A DNA stretch of 64,000 bases, from positions 2,788,501 through 2,852,500 of the forward strand of contig NZ_CP096255.1 in the NCBI RefSeq assembly GCF_011516635.5, in the 5' to 3' direction. The notes under the pieces were generated by a model. It was not told the DNA's origin. It searched no databases and was given only the letters and a program-made list of their open reading frames with translations. The translations under genes and the position numbers were made by a program. This document shows, piece after piece, positions 18,044-25,829 of this stretch. This DNA comes from Bradyrhizobium barranii subsp. apii. GTDB lineage: Bacteria; Pseudomonadota; Alphaproteobacteria; Rhizobiales; Xanthobacteraceae. Position 1 is the first letter of the stretch. Each line of letters opens with the position of its first letter.

Positions 18044-18073
18044 TCTTGTTCCTCCCCTTTTTTGTTGAACCCG

Positions 18074-18841
18074 TTATTGCATCCTGTAGCCGCCGTTGAC
18101 GTCGATGGTGACGCCGGTGATGTAGGACGCGCCCGGCGAGACCAGGAAGCGCACGGCTGCCGCGACATCGTCGGGCGTGCCGAGCCGTCCCAGCGGAATC
18201 TGGGCCGAAGCCTTCTCGTCGTCGGCGGGATCGAGCGACAGACGCAGCATCGGCGCGTCGATTAGCCCCGGCGCCACCGAGTTCACGGTGACCGTCCGCG
18301 GCGCAAGCTCGCGCGCCAAGACCTTGGTGAGACCAAGCACGGCGGATTTGCTGGCGATATAGGACGCGCTGGACCTGTAGCCGCCGAGCTGGGCCGCAAC
18401 GGACGACAGTGTCACGATGCGTCCGCCGCCGACGGAGGCGGGCAGGCGGTTTGCGAATTCCCGGCAGCACAGAAACGTCCCGGTCGCGTTGACGTCCTGC
18501 GTCGTCTGCCATTCGGCAAGGTCCGTCTCTGCGACGAGATTGCGCGAGCCGTCGGGCCGCAGCATCAGGACGCCAGCCGCGGTCACCATGACGGCGATAT
18601 CGCCCAATGCATGCTGGGCGCGGTCGAACGCCGCCTTGACCTGCGTCTCGTTCGAGACGTCGGCGACAATGGCGATGTGGCCGGTGCCGGCGAGTTGCGG
18701 CAGCAGGCCGTCAAGTGCATCCCGGCCGCGGTCGAGAGCCACCACCCGCAGGCCGTCTTCGGCCAGCGCTCGGCAAATGGCCGCACCAATCCCGCCGCTC
18801 GCCCCCGTCACGAGGGCGGCGCGCCGCTCCTGACCATTCAC
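18074..18841 (-). CDS. Short-chain dehydrogenase/reductase, first gene of the operon
   Basis: 255 residues from a GTG at 18841, selected because AAGGAG lies 8 bases upstream; an in-frame ATG at 18880 would fall inside the operator palindrome. Motifs GASGGIGAAI and YIASKSA are intact; the NNAG position reads TAAG. It is the promoter-proximal gene of the operon and lies divergent from the GntR gene, so it is the likely first target of that regulator. It performs an NAD(P)-dependent alcohol/ketone step; substrate unknown. Confidence 0.9.
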   Translation of the reverse strand: MNGQERRAALVTGASGGIGAAICRALAEDGLRVVALDRGRDALDGLLPQLAGTGHIAIVADVSNETQVKAAFDRAQHALGDIAVMVTAAGVLMLRPDGSRNLVAETDLAEWQTTQDVNATGTFLCCREFANRLPASVGGGRIVTLSSVAAQLGGYRSSASYIASKSAVLGLTKVLARELAPRTVTVNSVAPGLIDAPMLRLSLDPADDEKASAQIPLGRLGTPDDVAAAVRFLVSPGASYITGVTIDVNGGYRMQ

Positions 18842-18865
18842 GCGTTTCACTCCTTGGTCCCTTGA

Positions 18866-18880
18866 TTGGATACAATCCAA
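18866..18880. promoter_or_regulatory. Palindromic operator, probably for the adjacent GntR protein
   Basis: TTGGATACAATCCAA is a perfect 6-3-6 inverted repeat in the 112-base region between the divergent SDR operon and the GntR gene. Size and symmetry fit GntR/FadR-type sites. A further half site (ATCCAAT) lies about 40 bases closer to the regulator gene. Binding has not been shown; the pairing is inferred from position. Confidence 0.7.
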
Positions 18881-18953
18881 GGGTAGTCGCGCGCTAATGT
18901 CAACAATGGCAATATTTTATCCAATCTTCACCTTCGCATGTGGATGAGGCCCC

Positions 18954-19643
18954 GTGACCAGCGCATCGGATGTCACTGAATTGTTGCGTGAGCGCATTCT
19001 GTCGGGCGATGTGCCGTCAGGGTCGCGGCTGCAGCAGATTCCGCTATCGGAAGCCCTTGGCGTCTCACGCACGCCGCTGCGTGAGGCGCTTGCGCAACTC
19101 GCGAAGGAAGGACTGCTCATCTACGAACCGAACCGCGGTTACGCGGTAAGGGCGTTCTCAACGGCCGAAATCAGCGCGGCTTTCGAGGTGCGCGCGCGGC
19201 TGGAGGCGCTGGCGTGTGGCATCGTAGCGAGGCAGGGCGCCTCAGTGGAGGTGCTCGACCGGCTGCGCGAATGCGTTGCCGAAGGTGATCGTATTCTTTC
19301 GAAGGGTGTTCTAGATCCACACGATCTGATCCCCTATCGCCGTATGAACGTCGATTTTCACGAGACCATAATCCAGACCTGTGAGAACCCCTTCGTCAGC
19401 AGTTTCGTGCGGCAGTGTCACAACGTTCCGATGGCGTCAGACCGGGTTTTCATTTGGGAAGATTATCAGGTCATCGCGCGCTCCCACGACGATCACCATC
19501 GGATCCTAGATGCGATCGCTAAGCGTGAGGCCCAGCGCGCGGAGAACTTGATGTCGGAGCACATCCACTTCGCGCTCCTCGTTCTGCGCAGGAAGCTCGA
19601 AGAAGATGGCCGGGCCGCGCAATTGCGCGACGACCGAAAGTAA
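18954..19643 (+). CDS. GntR-family transcriptional regulator, FCD (FadR/VanR) type
   Basis: 229 residues starting at GTG. The N-terminal winged helix (VTELLRERILSGDVPSGSRL, SEALGVSRTPLREALAQLA, LLIYEPNRGYAV) is followed by an FCD effector domain in which DFHETIIQTC and SHDDHHRILDAI supply the usual metal-binding His and Asp residues. Members repress neighbouring catabolic operons and are released by a carboxylate ligand. It is divergent from the SDR-Liv-dehydrogenase operon and probably controls it through the palindrome at 18866-18880. Confidence 0.93.
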   Translation: MTSASDVTELLRERILSGDVPSGSRLQQIPLSEALGVSRTPLREALAQLAKEGLLIYEPNRGYAVRAFSTAEISAAFEVRARLEALACGIVARQGASVEVLDRLRECVAEGDRILSKGVLDPHDLIPYRRMNVDFHETIIQTCENPFVSSFVRQCHNVPMASDRVFIWEDYQVIARSHDDHHRILDAIAKREAQRAENLMSEHIHFALLVLRRKLEEDGRAAQLRDDRK

Positions 19644-19928
19644 CCATCGAAACGGCGCCTTCGTCCGTACGTTGGTAGCCAACGGTAGTCCGGGCCCCGC
19701 GCATCGCGCGTAAGGTGATCTTCACCGGTGGTGTATCGCGCCGATTGAGGCGGTGGGTGCGCATGAGGAGCGATCGAGAAGCTGCTTTTAGTTTCGGCTT
19801 CTCATGGCGGGACTGCCGCATATGATGGACATGCACCACGGATGGATATCCGAGCCTAGCGAAACAGTTTTCTCAGTCCCATTGCGCCTTTCCAATCCGA
19901 GAAGTGCACAGAATGGAAGTGACCGAAC

Positions 19929-21560
19929 GTGATTGAACAGGAATACGACACGATTATCATCGGCGGAGGTTCCGCTGGAGCGACGCTCGCCGCGCGCCTC
20001 AGCGAAGACCCATCGCATCGGGTGCTGCTGCTTGAAGCGGGACAAGATCTCCGAACAGCAACTACGCCGGAACACATCCGCATCCCCAACCCGATGCGCG
20101 CCATCGGTGACGACGATTTCCGCTGGCCGAAGCTGTTGGCGCGACGCACCGAGCGCCAGCAGCCGCTGCTGCTCTGGCGCGGCCGTGCCATGGGCGGAAG
20201 CTCGACAATCAATGGTCAGATCGCGATCCGCGCCGTCCCCGACGACATCAACCGTTGGACGGCCGCGGGCTGTCAGGGGTGGTCGTGGGACGAGCTTTTG
20301 CCCTATTTCTGTAAGCTTGAGACGGACAAGAATTTCCCCAATGCAGTCTATCACGGCGATCACGGCCCGATCCCGGTGTATCGAGCTCCGGTCCCGGATT
20401 GGGGCAATGTCGACCGGGCGTTACGCTCGTCCGCGCTTGCCCTCGGTTATGGCTGGTGTGAGGATCACAACGCGCCTACCGGCACCGGAGTCTCGCCCTA
20501 TGCTATCAACAGCGAGGGCGGCCTGCGAATCTCCACCAATGATGGGTATCTGGAGCCGGCGCGCGGTCGCGCCAACCTTGACATCGTCGGTGATGCCCTG
20601 GTCGACAGCGTCACCTTCGAAGGAAACCGGCTGCACGCCAGTGGCGTCTTGGTCCGCGTCAACGGTCAATCCTACGCGCCCCGCGCGACGCGCGAGGTTA
20701 TCCTCTGCGCCGGCGCCATCCATTCGCCGGCTATCCTGCAACGCTCCGGCATCGGGCCTGTCGCCCTGCTGGAGCCGCTCGGTGTCCCGATCCGCGTGGA
20801 TCTCCCGGTGGGCGAGAATCTGCTCGACCACCCGATTGTAAACGCACTGCTGCATTTGCGCGAAGGAAGCCAGGTAAGCACGCTGATGCATCGGCACACC
20901 AATTGCTGCCTGCGCTACTCGTCCGGCCTCGCAGACGCTGGCGAAAATGACATGATCATGATTGCTGGCAATCTTGCTCGCTCGCAGCAATCGACGGCCG
21001 ATGTGGCGCTCGGACGCATCGCTGTCTCTGTCTATCAGGCCTTCAGTCAAGGCTACGTCCGCATCACTACCACCGACCCAGAGGTCGACCCGGCGGTTGA
21101 GGAACGCATGCTGTCCGATCCTCGCGATCTGGTGCGCCTGCGCGATGGTGTTCGCCGCCTGCGCGATATCTGCTTGCAGCCTGCGGTAACCGAGGTCGCT
21201 TCCCGCGTCGATTATGGCATCAGTGGCCGCTCTATGGACGAGCCGTTCAGCGACGCAGAGTTAGACGGCTGGCTGTTCGCCGAGTGTAGCGACGCGCAAC
21301 ACGCGAGCGGTACCTGCCGCATGGGCGCGCCGGACGATGCGCGCTCGGTCGTCGATCACGAATGCCGGGTGATCGGATGCACCGGACTGCGCGTGATCGA
21401 CGCGTCGGTCATGCCGGAAGTCCCGCGCGCCAACACCCATTTGACCACAGTAGCCATCGCAGCGCATGGCAGACCGGTTGAAAGATACAAGGTAAGCGGT
21501 GGTACCCGGTGCCGGCCTGAGTGTATCGATGCAGCCCAGGCTCTTTCCGTACTAGAATGA
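19929..21560 (+). CDS. GMC oxidoreductase, tail frameshifted
   Basis: 543 residues from a GTG. FAD-binding IIIGGGSAGATLAARLSED, the GMC motif RGRAMGGSSTINGQ, the second signature EVILCAGAIHSPAIL, and the C-terminal CRMG, GLRVIDASVMPEVP and ANTHLTT are present. GMC enzymes oxidise alcohols such as choline or polyethylene glycol with FAD. After AIA the normal family end (about MADRLKDTR then stop) lies in another frame at about 21462-21500, so a small indel adds a foreign ~30-residue tail that overlaps the converging gene. It could still fold. It stands apart from the GntR operon on the other strand. Confidence 0.88.
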   Translation: MIEQEYDTIIIGGGSAGATLAARLSEDPSHRVLLLEAGQDLRTATTPEHIRIPNPMRAIGDDDFRWPKLLARRTERQQPLLLWRGRAMGGSSTINGQIAIRAVPDDINRWTAAGCQGWSWDELLPYFCKLETDKNFPNAVYHGDHGPIPVYRAPVPDWGNVDRALRSSALALGYGWCEDHNAPTGTGVSPYAINSEGGLRISTNDGYLEPARGRANLDIVGDALVDSVTFEGNRLHASGVLVRVNGQSYAPRATREVILCAGAIHSPAILQRSGIGPVALLEPLGVPIRVDLPVGENLLDHPIVNALLHLREGSQVSTLMHRHTNCCLRYSSGLADAGENDMIMIAGNLARSQQSTADVALGRIAVSVYQAFSQGYVRITTTDPEVDPAVEERMLSDPRDLVRLRDGVRRLRDICLQPAVTEVASRVDYGISGRSMDEPFSDAELDGWLFAECSDAQHASGTCRMGAPDDARSVVDHECRVIGCTGLRVIDASVMPEVPRANTHLTTVAIAAHGRPVERYKVSGGTRCRPECIDAAQALSVLE

Positions 21561-21845
21561 CTTGGGAGCCATCGCGTCCTTCTGAATCTCGACGACCCTG
21601 GCGCAGCGCCGGCACCCCACCCTCAGAATATGTTGAGGAATCTGGCTCAGCCGCAGCGCCCCTCCAGATGGGCCCGACCTGCTCTCTGCGCGAAGGTCGT
21701 CCAGAAGCGCTTGCCAGTATTCCGGCGGCAGATCAGCTTCCGGAGCCAATCCGTGCTCCCGAGGCACTTTTCTACCGACGAAAGCGGCCATCTTATCCAT
21801 CTCCTTCGGGTTCGGCATGCGCCAGCTCACGGGTCGGTCCGTCAT
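21552..21845 (-). CDS. Small CxxC protein, possibly truncated
   Basis: A 97-residue product with VSWRMPNPKEMDKMAAFVGR at the start and LSQIPQHILRVGCRRCARVVEIQK near the end. The CRRC-VVEIQ segment resembles a family of short rhizobial proteins that continue for another ~40 residues after this point; here the frame ends at DAMAPKSF, so the end is probably lost. The CxxC pair may bind a metal. Function unknown. Confidence 0.55.
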   Translation of the reverse strand: MTDRPVSWRMPNPKEMDKMAAFVGRKVPREHGLAPEADLPPEYWQALLDDLRAESRSGPSGGALRLSQIPQHILRVGCRRCARVVEIQKDAMAPKSF

Positions 21846-21986
21846 GCCTCAATAGAACATAACAGGAACAAAAGAGTCGATAGCCGGCATGAAAAATATC
21901 CTCTTGGGGGCCCGTCCATGCTGTCGGAACCATGCCCTCCCGTTCGTCTTGAATCCGAGCCGTCCCGAACTGGAGTTCTGCGTAAC

Positions 21987-22913
21987 ATGGCCCCGAGAGC
22001 CAACTGGAAAGGCTTCTTGCGTCTGTCGCTTGTCACCTGTCCGGTGGCTCTCTACCCGGCGACATCGGAATCCGAAAAGATCTCGTTCAATCAGCTCAAT
22101 CGAGCGACCGGTCACCGGATCAAGTACGTGAAGGTCGACGCCGATACCGGTGACGAGGTCGCGAACGAGGACATAGTCAAGGGCTACGAACTCGACAAAG
22201 GACAGTACATCGAGCTCACCAAGGAGGAGCTCGAGGAGCTTGCGCTGGAGTCGACGCGGACCATCGAGATCGACGAATTCGTCGACAAAGCAGACATCGA
22301 CCCGCGCTATCTGATCCGTCCGTACTACCTGCGTCCCGACGGCAAGGTCGGTCACGACGCCTTCGCGGTGATCAGGGAGACCATCCGGGAGATGGATAAG
22401 GTCGCGATCGGCCGCGTGGTTCTCACCAACCGCGAGCACATTATCGCGCTCGAGCCGTTGGAGAAAGGTCTGGTCGGCACGCTGCTGCGCTACCCCTACG
22501 AGGTCCGATCCGAGCAGGAGTACTTCGACGAGATCCAGGACGTCAAAGTCACCAAGGACATGCTCGACCTCGCAAGGCACATCGTTAACCAGAAGACGGG
22601 CACGTTCGACCCCGAGAAATTCGAGGATCATTACGAGACCGCGCTGGTCGACCTGATCAACCAGAAGCGCGCAGGCAAGACCATCCGCCCGAAGGAACGG
22701 CCCAAAGGCGAAAACGTGGTCGATCTGATGGAGGCGCTGCGGCAGAGCGTCGGTCGGGAGGCTGCGCCGGCGAAGGCAGCAAAGCCCGCCAAGAAGCCGC
22801 GCAAGGCGGCGGCGGGCCAGAAAGAGATGCTGATGACGATCCAAGGCAAGAAGCCGGTGAAGGAAGCTGCGGCGAAGAAACCCGTGACGGGCCAGCGGCG
22901 GAAGTCGGCTTAG
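21987..22913 (+). CDS. ku: Ku protein of non-homologous end joining
   Basis: 308 residues. WKGFLRLSLVTCPVALYPAT opens the beta-barrel DNA-ring domain; LIRPYYLRPDGKVGHDAFAV and GRVVLTNREHIIALEP follow, and the C-terminus is a lysine/alanine-rich tail as in bacterial Ku with extended DNA-binding ends. Ku homodimers thread onto broken DNA ends and recruit LigD. No ligD lies in the window. ATG at 21987 was chosen because the family begins at this point; the frame is open upstream. Rhizobia commonly carry several ku genes. Confidence 0.95.
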   Translation: MAPRANWKGFLRLSLVTCPVALYPATSESEKISFNQLNRATGHRIKYVKVDADTGDEVANEDIVKGYELDKGQYIELTKEELEELALESTRTIEIDEFVDKADIDPRYLIRPYYLRPDGKVGHDAFAVIRETIREMDKVAIGRVVLTNREHIIALEPLEKGLVGTLLRYPYEVRSEQEYFDEIQDVKVTKDMLDLARHIVNQKTGTFDPEKFEDHYETALVDLINQKRAGKTIRPKERPKGENVVDLMEALRQSVGREAAPAKAAKPAKKPRKAAAGQKEMLMTIQGKKPVKEAAAKKPVTGQRRKSA

Positions 22914-22994
22914 GCGGGCGATGTCCAGGGCACCCGCGGTGCATCAGGAGGCCGCGGCCCAACGCGCGATTAAGTGCTTCAACCGGACGGTTCG

Positions 22995-23462
22995 ATGACC
23001 ATCACCATCGGGATTATCTCGGATACTCACGGCCTGCTCAGGCCGGAGGCGCTGCGCGTGCTGGCCCATGTCGACCACATCATTCACGGCGGCGACATCG
23101 GCGATCCCGAGATCATCACGGCGCTGCGGAGAATTGCCCCCGTCACTGCGATCAGGGGGAACGTGGACACGGGCGACTGGGCCACCGAGTTTGCCGAAAC
23201 CGAGTTCGTGCGACTCGCCGGACGTTTATTCTACGTTCTGCACGACCTCAAAACCCTGCAGGTCGATCCCGTAGCTGAGGGCATCGATGTCATTGTTTCG
23301 GGCCACTCCCACGTGCCGAAGATCAATACCGTAGACGACTTGCTCTACCTGAATCCCGGCAGTGCTGGGCGCCGACGCTTCAAGCTACCGATCACGCTTG
23401 CGCGCCTCGAAATCGCTCCCGACGGTCTGAAACCAATTATCCACGATCTGGATGTTGGATAG
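22995..23462 (+). CDS. Metallophosphoesterase, YfcE/MJ0936 type
   Basis: 155 residues. The two-metal site is complete: ISDTHG (Asp, His), HGGDIGD (Asp), RGNVD (Asn), the His of LHD and GHSHVPK. These small phosphodiesterases are usually manganese-dependent. The ATG at 22995 fits the family; a start 21 bases upstream is possible. The gene follows ku by 81 bases in the same direction, and phosphoesterases often accompany repair genes, but co-function is not demonstrated. Confidence 0.9.
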   Translation: MTITIGIISDTHGLLRPEALRVLAHVDHIIHGGDIGDPEIITALRRIAPVTAIRGNVDTGDWATEFAETEFVRLAGRLFYVLHDLKTLQVDPVAEGIDVIVSGHSHVPKINTVDDLLYLNPGSAGRRRFKLPITLARLEIAPDGLKPIIHDLDVG

Positions 23463-23700
23463 GCCGCGTCCATAGGCAGCGCCAGATGGGGAGATCGAGC
23501 TGAGGCTCGACATCGTCGTTCACCAGCGTTTGCAGCGACGACAGCGACACGCCCAGAAGGCGAACCGACTTCGGGAAGGGCATCTCGGCCTGCAGCAGGC
23601 TATCGCCAAACTCTCCAAGTTGTCCCGGCTCGATACGGAATTTGGGACCGACCGGCTCCGCGTGATGCGGGACGTTGGATGTCATCAAGGTTGCGTCGAT
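23440..23700 (-). pseudogene. DNA polymerase IV (DinB-like), C-terminal remnant
   Basis: The minus-strand frame contains ELGEFGD-like helix text followed by PKSVRLLGVSLSSLQ, the conserved end of the little-finger domain of DinB-type Y-family polymerases, which perform translesion synthesis. No palm or finger motifs lie upstream; sequence up to about 24100 on this strand shows no other family I can name. It is convergent with the phosphoesterase gene. Confidence 0.5.
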
Positions 23701-24400
23701 ATGATAAAGGAAGTTTCTCCTTGCAAACGTGGTCTTCAGCTCATCAACAACGCGCTGGCGCGGCCTCTGTTCGCCGGCCTGTCCGATCTTCATCAGGAGC
23801 GGCATCAGCAGCCAGCCGCCCCGGCCCCAAGCGGTGCCGAAGGAACGGGTGATCTCGGTCGGTTGAGGATCGAGCGTACTGTAGACAGAGACCTGCTTGT
23901 AAGCCGTCGAGCCATAGTACCGTGTTGGCTAAACCGATCGCCTTGTGGTTGAGGATCGCAGCATAGCGCTGGATTGCGCCGTTTGCCTCGAGGAGGGGGA
24001 TGAACTTGCTCTGCTAAGCTCCGTACCGCCGGCTTCGCCAGTCCATTGATTTCACTGGTAAGCATGGCAAAGTAGCTCGCGCGGCACAACCAATTGGACA
24101 CATGATGATGGTGCGCTCAGTGGTTGACGAAGATCGATTCGCGAAAGGAAGTTTTTCTTTTGGGCCGTTTAAATTAGTCCCGGAGCAGAGACGTCTCGAA
24201 AAATCGGGTGTGCCGCTTCGGTTGAGCGCGCGCGGCTTGGACATTCTTGCAGTCCTTGTTGAGCATGCTGGCGAAGTTGTCAGCAAGAAGGATCTGTTAG
24301 TTCGGGTTTGGGCCGACGTCACCGTCGACGAGGGTAGCCTCAGAGTTCACGTAGCGGGCTTGCGCAAGGTGCTCGGTGATGGAGAGGAGGGGGCGAGGTA

Positions 24401-25829
24401 GGGGATGTCCCGATCGCTGTTGAACTACGTCGGGTCGACGTTGCCGGAATGAATATTACGCAGCCCTCGTGACGTGGGCAACGGACTTGATTGTCATGCG
24501 ATCGTGGTGAGCTTGAAGGGCCGCACGCAGAACCGACAATTGCTTATGCGCCTTCAATCGTCGGAAGCCCTTGTTGGCCTCGATCATACCGGCCGCGACC
24601 CATCGCAAGGCCATACCGGCATCCCGCCAGCGTTTAACGTTGCGCGTGACGCGGCGAATGGTGCCCATCATGTTCTCGGCGATATTGGTACAGGCGAGCG
24701 ATCGGCGAAGCTCCTTCGGCAACTTCAACCGGACGACAGTCAGGATTTCGTCGAGGCCTTCGAGGATACTGGCCGCAACGCCGGGCCATTGCTGGTCGAG
24801 TCGACGCGCGAGATTGCGGATCAATTTTTCAGCCTTGTCGGCGTCATCGAGCTCCCAGGCCTGGCGCAGCACCCGGCGGGTGGCCGCATGATGCTCTTTC
24901 GGCAGGCGTTCCATGATGTTGCGCGCCTTGTGGATCTGGCAGCGCTGGATCGCAGCGGCCGAACCGAAGGTGCGGCGGATCGCCTTCGACAACGCCTTCG
25001 CGCCGTCGGCGATGAACAGTCTTGGCACCGTCGGGTCGAGCCCGCGCGAGACCAGGTTGTCCAGCAGGGCCTGAACCGTTGCTGCATTCTCGGTCGCCCC
25101 TTCCACCAGCGCCAGCGGATGCTTGTTGCCTTCGCCGTCAACCCCGATCGCGGCCACCAGCACGAGATCGTCGTCGAGATGCAGCCCGTCGATTTGGACC
25201 ACCAGAAGGTCGAGCGCGGACAGATCGGCAGCCATGAAGTCGGCCAGCCGCGCCGCCGACAGAGCCACGAACCTCCGCGAGGCCGCCGACTTCGAAATCC
25301 CCGATCCGGGCGGTGCCGGCACGTCACCCTCGGGCAGCCGGACGGCGCGGCCGAACCGGCGCGTCGACACATTGATCAGCATCAGGTTCATCGCCCAGCG
25401 ACCGAGCCAGTCCTCCTGCGCCGCCGTTTCCCAGCTCGGGATCGTGACCTCGCGGCCGTCCATGCCCCGGACCCGCGGGCGATCGACCTCGATCTTGCCG
25501 CCGTGGAAACCGATCCGCCCCCGCGTTCGGCCCCAACGGTGCGCCCGCCGCGCCGCATCACGACCGTGGCGCGGCCCGCAGGCCGCTGTCACATCCGCCT
25601 CCATCATCGTGCCGAGCGCCTCGATTCCTGCCGCAAGGCAGAACCGATCGAAGCTCGCTCGCACTTCCGCAAATGATTTCTCCACAGCCCCGGTCGCCGG
25701 CCAACCAGCCGGTGTGATATCTCTCGTCATGGCGTTGCTCTCCTTTGTGGAATCAGCACCCCGAGCCTACCGGCTCAAGGTGGGCAACGCCGACCTCTTC
25801 AGAAATTCAACAGAACCCGGGACATCCCC
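24401..25829 (-). mobile_element. IS256-family element, copy C
   Basis: 1429 bp, same ends as the other copies, flanked by the 9-bp repeat GGCGAGGTA (24392-24400 and 25830-25838). It is inserted just after the winged-helix part of a regulator gene. Confidence 0.95.
24456..25730 (-). CDS. IS256-family transposase (copy C)
   Basis: 424 residues, identical to the other three copies, with the catalytic motifs intact. It reads opposite to the interrupted regulator. Confidence 0.95.
   Translation of the reverse strand: MTRDITPAGWPATGAVEKSFAEVRASFDRFCLAAGIEALGTMMEADVTAACGPRHGRDAARRAHRWGRTRGRIGFHGGKIEVDRPRVRGMDGREVTIPSWETAAQEDWLGRWAMNLMLINVSTRRFGRAVRLPEGDVPAPPGSGISKSAASRRFVALSAARLADFMAADLSALDLLVVQIDGLHLDDDLVLVAAIGVDGEGNKHPLALVEGATENAATVQALLDNLVSRGLDPTVPRLFIADGAKALSKAIRRTFGSAAAIQRCQIHKARNIMERLPKEHHAATRRVLRQAWELDDADKAEKLIRNLARRLDQQWPGVAASILEGLDEILTVVRLKLPKELRRSLACTNIAENMMGTIRRVTRNVKRWRDAGMALRWVAAGMIEANKGFRRLKAHKQLSVLRAALQAHHDRMTIKSVAHVTRAA

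Noticed and set aside
9534..18841. Assignment of the operon to lignin beta-ether cleavage because of GST plus SDRs
   Set aside because: The GST and SDR sequences do not show features that would single out LigE/F/G or LigD/L/N/O, and an FAD ketosteroid-type dehydrogenase is not part of that pathway. I left the substrate open.
23805..24101. Minus-strand frame upstream of the DinB-like tail
   Set aside because: No polymerase motifs and no alternative family could be supported; it could be decayed or non-coding sequence.
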